Source: Wenyingzhuangia fucanilytica
GTDB taxonomy: Bacteria > Bacteroidota > Bacteroidia > Flavobacteriales > Flavobacteriaceae
Reading direction: 5' to 3'
DNA length: 64,000 nt
Assembly (NCBI RefSeq): GCF_001697185.1
Contig: NZ_CP014224.1
Coordinates: 1,054,001-1,118,000, forward strand
The notes under the pieces are model-generated. The model saw nothing but the letters and a program-made list of their open reading frames with translations. It was not told the origin of the DNA and searched no databases. Within the stretch, counting starts at the first letter, position 1; every line of letters begins with the position of its first letter. The translations under genes were made by a program, and so were the position numbers. Below are positions 62,137-64,000 of this stretch, in pieces.

Positions 62137-62784
62137 TTATGAATATTCTAAAGAGTCTTTCACTTGTGTAATATTCAGTGGTAAACAAGAAGAATTTGGA
62201 ATAAACTCTTCTATTTGATTGATGGTTATTTCATCAGATAACCATAAATTTTTATCATCCTCACTATCTAAAATAGTAGGCATATATTTGGTTAGATTTT
62301 GGTACTTTTTTATGATTTCATTTTGTGGGGTAAGCAATAAAGTAAAAGTTAAAAAGCCATCATCTAGTTTGTTGTAGTAACCTGCTAAGTAAAAGGGGTG
62401 ATTTTCTTTAGCAGAAATAAAATATTGATGTGTTTTACCATTTTTTAAATAGGTGGTAAAAAATCCGGTAACCAAAATTAAACAACGATTGATGTTTTTT
62501 ATTTTATTAATAAACTCATTGTTTTTTAATTCATCACTCTTAATGGTTAAAGTATCTACTAAATTCTGAAACTCTAGCCAATCTTCATCATAATTTTCTG
62601 GTAATAATCCCCAAATGGCAAAAGATATCTCCTGTTTATTTTCTTGTGTAATAATGGGAACTATGGTTTCTTCTTTTCCAGTAATCATATAAGATTTTTT
62701 ATATAGCTCCGGATGCTTTAATGGAATTCCTGTGAATTCTATTAAGGCTTCTGGGGTAGCCATATTTGAAATTTTAAATTTCAT
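62137..62784 (-). CDS. degenerate SRAP (YedK/HMCES-like) protein lacking the catalytic residues
   Basis: A 215-residue protein with the SRAP fold blocks: SFAIWGLLP (54-62), RCLILVTGFFTTY (100-112; canonical form RCLIPADGFYEW), and MPTIL (168-172). SRAP proteins shield abasic sites by a covalent link through Cys2. Here the second residue is Lys, the GFYEW Glu is Thr, and the His three residues before MP is Thr, so all three known active-site residues are missing. It lies in the Dps operon. It may be a binding protein without catalysis. Start alternatives (Met8) do not restore a Cys. Confidence 0.75.
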   Translation of the reverse strand: MKFKISNMATPEALIEFTGIPLKHPELYKKSYMITGKEETIVPIITQENKQEISFAIWGLLPENYDEDWLEFQNLVDTLTIKSDELKNNEFINKIKNINRCLILVTGFFTTYLKNGKTHQYFISAKENHPFYLAGYYNKLDDGFLTFTLLLTPQNEIIKKYQNLTKYMPTILDSEDDKNLWLSDEITINQIEEFIPNSSCLPLNITQVKDSLEYS

Positions 62785-62816
62785 AAAAATCTTGTTTTAA
62801 TTTCTGTTTTTTAGTT

Positions 62817-63311
62817 TTAGGCAGTTTCTACCTCTTTTTTAACGCTTTTTTTAGACCAAGCATTTAGCATCCAACTTGTTTTTTCAAGCTCTCTTATATA
62901 AGCACCAATCAAATCAATGGTTCCTTCATCCTCTGCGTTTTCGCAAACTTTAATAATGTGCGACATTTTAGATATTAAAATTCCATGGTCTTCTAATAAG
63001 ATTTCTACCATTTCGATATCTTCTAACAAAGTGTCAGATTCTTCTATTTTAGCAATTTCTAAATAATCACTATATCTACTAACAGGATGATGTCTTAAAG
63101 TTAAAATACGTTCTGCAATTTCATCAATTTTTACTCTTGCTTCGGTATACATTTCCTCAAACTTTTCGTGTAAGTCAAAAAAGTTTCTACCTTCTACATT
63201 CCAATGAAAATTTCTCAGTTTTTGATAGTAAATATGATATTCGGCTAACAAGCCATTTAACTCACTTACTACGGGGATTAATTTCTCGTTATTTTGATTT
63301 AAATAATTCAT
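62817..63311 (-). CDS. dps: Dps-family DNA-protection ferritin
   Basis: A 164-residue Dps. Ferroxidase ligands have the classic spacing: His36 (RNFHWNVEG), His48 (FDLHEKF), Asp63 and Glu67 (VKIDEIAER). Dps stores iron, detoxifies peroxide and coats DNA in starvation. It heads the operon Dps-SRAP-like-YtxH-holin-like-small protein. Confidence 0.95.
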   Translation of the reverse strand: MNYLNQNNEKLIPVVSELNGLLAEYHIYYQKLRNFHWNVEGRNFFDLHEKFEEMYTEARVKIDEIAERILTLRHHPVSRYSDYLEIAKIEESDTLLEDIEMVEILLEDHGILISKMSHIIKVCENAEDEGTIDLIGAYIRELEKTSWMLNAWSKKSVKKEVETA

Positions 63312-63372
63312 TTAATATAATTTTTAAGATTTGTAAATAAGTTGTTGCAAAGTGCTCAACAACTGTGTATTA

Positions 63373-63380
63373 CAAAGATA
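63373..63380 (-). promoter_or_regulatory. -7 box of the Dps operon
   Basis: On the minus strand this reads TATCTTTG, an exact TAnnTTTG, 61 bases before the dps ATG. Confidence 0.5.
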
Positions 63381-63439
63381 AGCTAGGTATATGTTGTTAC
63401 TTAGCTCATATAAATTACATATGAACTCTTTTCAAAATA

Positions 63440-64000
63440 TTATGACTCATTTGAGTTATCTATATTGCTGATGGTAATGTTTTTGGGAATATCCAAAGTT
63501 CTAATAGGGAACGGAATGTTAATATTGTTTTGTTTAAAGGCTTCTTTAACAAGCATAATACCTTCACTCTTGGCTTTGGCAACTTCTAGTGCAGAAGTGG
63601 AGTTAATCCAAAAACGCAATTCAAAATTAATAGAGCTATCACCAAATTCTTTCCATAAAAACAAAACCTCATTTTTATTAGTAATCACATCAAAATTATT
63701 AAGAATGGTGTTTATAGTTAACTCTTTAACCATTCTTAAATCAGATTCATAACCTACACCACATTCTAAAATAACTCTGGATTGTGAAGTAGAAGAGTAA
63801 TTTTTAATAGGATTTTCCACAACAAGTTTGTTAGGAATGTAAACCAAGTTATTGTCAATTTGTTTAAGGGTAATTGCTCTTAAATCTATATCAACAATTT
63901 CACCTTCATAATCATTGGTTTTAATCCAATCTCCATATTTAACTTGCTTTATATAAGAAAGAACTATTCCGGAGTAGGTATTAGAAAGCACTCCTTGTAA
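63440..64000 (-). CDS. MscS-family mechanosensitive channel (partial)
   Basis: The frame is open to the window edge, so the N-terminus is missing; 186 residues are visible. The start of the visible part has the pore-lining TM3 end (LQGVLSNTYSGIVLS), then the beta domain with KYGDWIKTNDYEGEIVDIDLRAITL and the LVYIPNKLV block, and a C-terminal alpha/beta domain. It opens under membrane tension on hypo-osmotic shock. It is followed by the Dps operon promoter on the same strand. Confidence 0.88.
   Translation of the reverse strand, partial: LQGVLSNTYSGIVLSYIKQVKYGDWIKTNDYEGEIVDIDLRAITLKQIDNNLVYIPNKLVVENPIKNYSSTSQSRVILECGVGYESDLRMVKELTINTILNNFDVITNKNEVLFLWKEFGDSSINFELRFWINSTSALEVAKAKSEGIMLVKEAFKQNNINIPFPIRTLDIPKNITISNIDNSNES

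Overview
The window is a low-GC, gene-dense stretch of a Bacteroidota chromosome, most likely a marine member of the Flavobacteriaceae. This rests on gene content: a bifunctional HisB, fused HisIE, an LpxC-FabZ fusion, a PorX-type regulator of the type IX secretion system, TonB receptors with an N-terminal CarboxypepD-like domain, an HYC_CC_PP protein and two secreted sulfatases. It also rests on repeated TAnnTTTG -7 boxes, the promoter signature of this phylum. The genus cannot be fixed from sequence alone.

Layout. 1-679: start of a RimK-type ligase fused to a RimB-like protease domain (minus strand, cut by the window edge). 799-8530: complete histidine operon hisG-D-C-B-H-A-F-IE behind a his leader peptide and attenuator; every gap between its genes holds a degenerate heptad-based hairpin repeat. 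8612-12603: pcm, a thioesterase, PorX and an HD hydrolase. 12634-16418: lipid A genes lpxD, lpxC-fabZ and lpxA, then efp. 16594-18243: sucD and fabG behind a perfect 13-bp inverted repeat. 18400-22529: prohibitin-like protein, LtaS-like phosphatase/transferase, NudK-like hydrolase, MaoC hydratase and a small protein. 22596-24310: BlaI/BlaR1-type regulatory pair with two adjoining operators. 24430-27496: sulfatase, methyltransferase and AraC regulator.

27809-35827 is a copper/heavy-metal efflux operon: HYC_CC_PP protein, CusA, TolC-like protein, an HMA-membrane fusion, CusB and an HMA lipoprotein. 35865-44937 is an iron/siderophore locus: a minus-strand operon of TonB receptor, DUF4198 protein, two small membrane proteins and a PepSY protein, with a divergent AraC regulator and a second TonB receptor. 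45011-46243 is a cobalamin riboswitch driving a single surface lipoprotein. 46308-49144: membrane protein, Na+/Ca2+ antiporter, a 49-residue protein, tRNA-Arg(ACG) and a 2OG-Fe(II) oxygenase. 49189-53873: small protein, ClpS, PrmA, DsbA/FrnE, TpiA, a TlpA-like lipoprotein and an ABC permease. 54060-59170: Gfo/Idh/MocA oxidoreductase, sulfatase, zinc metalloprotease and GH3 protein. 59287-64000 is an envelope/starvation-stress cluster: two paralogous lipoproteins, DUF1328 protein, AraC regulator, and an operon of Dps, a degenerate SRAP protein, YtxH, a holin-like protein and a small protein, followed by a MscS channel cut by the window edge.

The points most worth following up are the heptad hairpin spacers that fill all seven his gaps, the his attenuator whose three alternative structures can be traced base by base, the perfect palindrome around the sucD -7 box, the SRAP protein that lacks its catalytic residues and sits next to Dps, and a 12-bp motif shared by two promoter regions of the 57-60 kb cluster. 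No CRISPR array, transposase, integrase or rRNA was seen.
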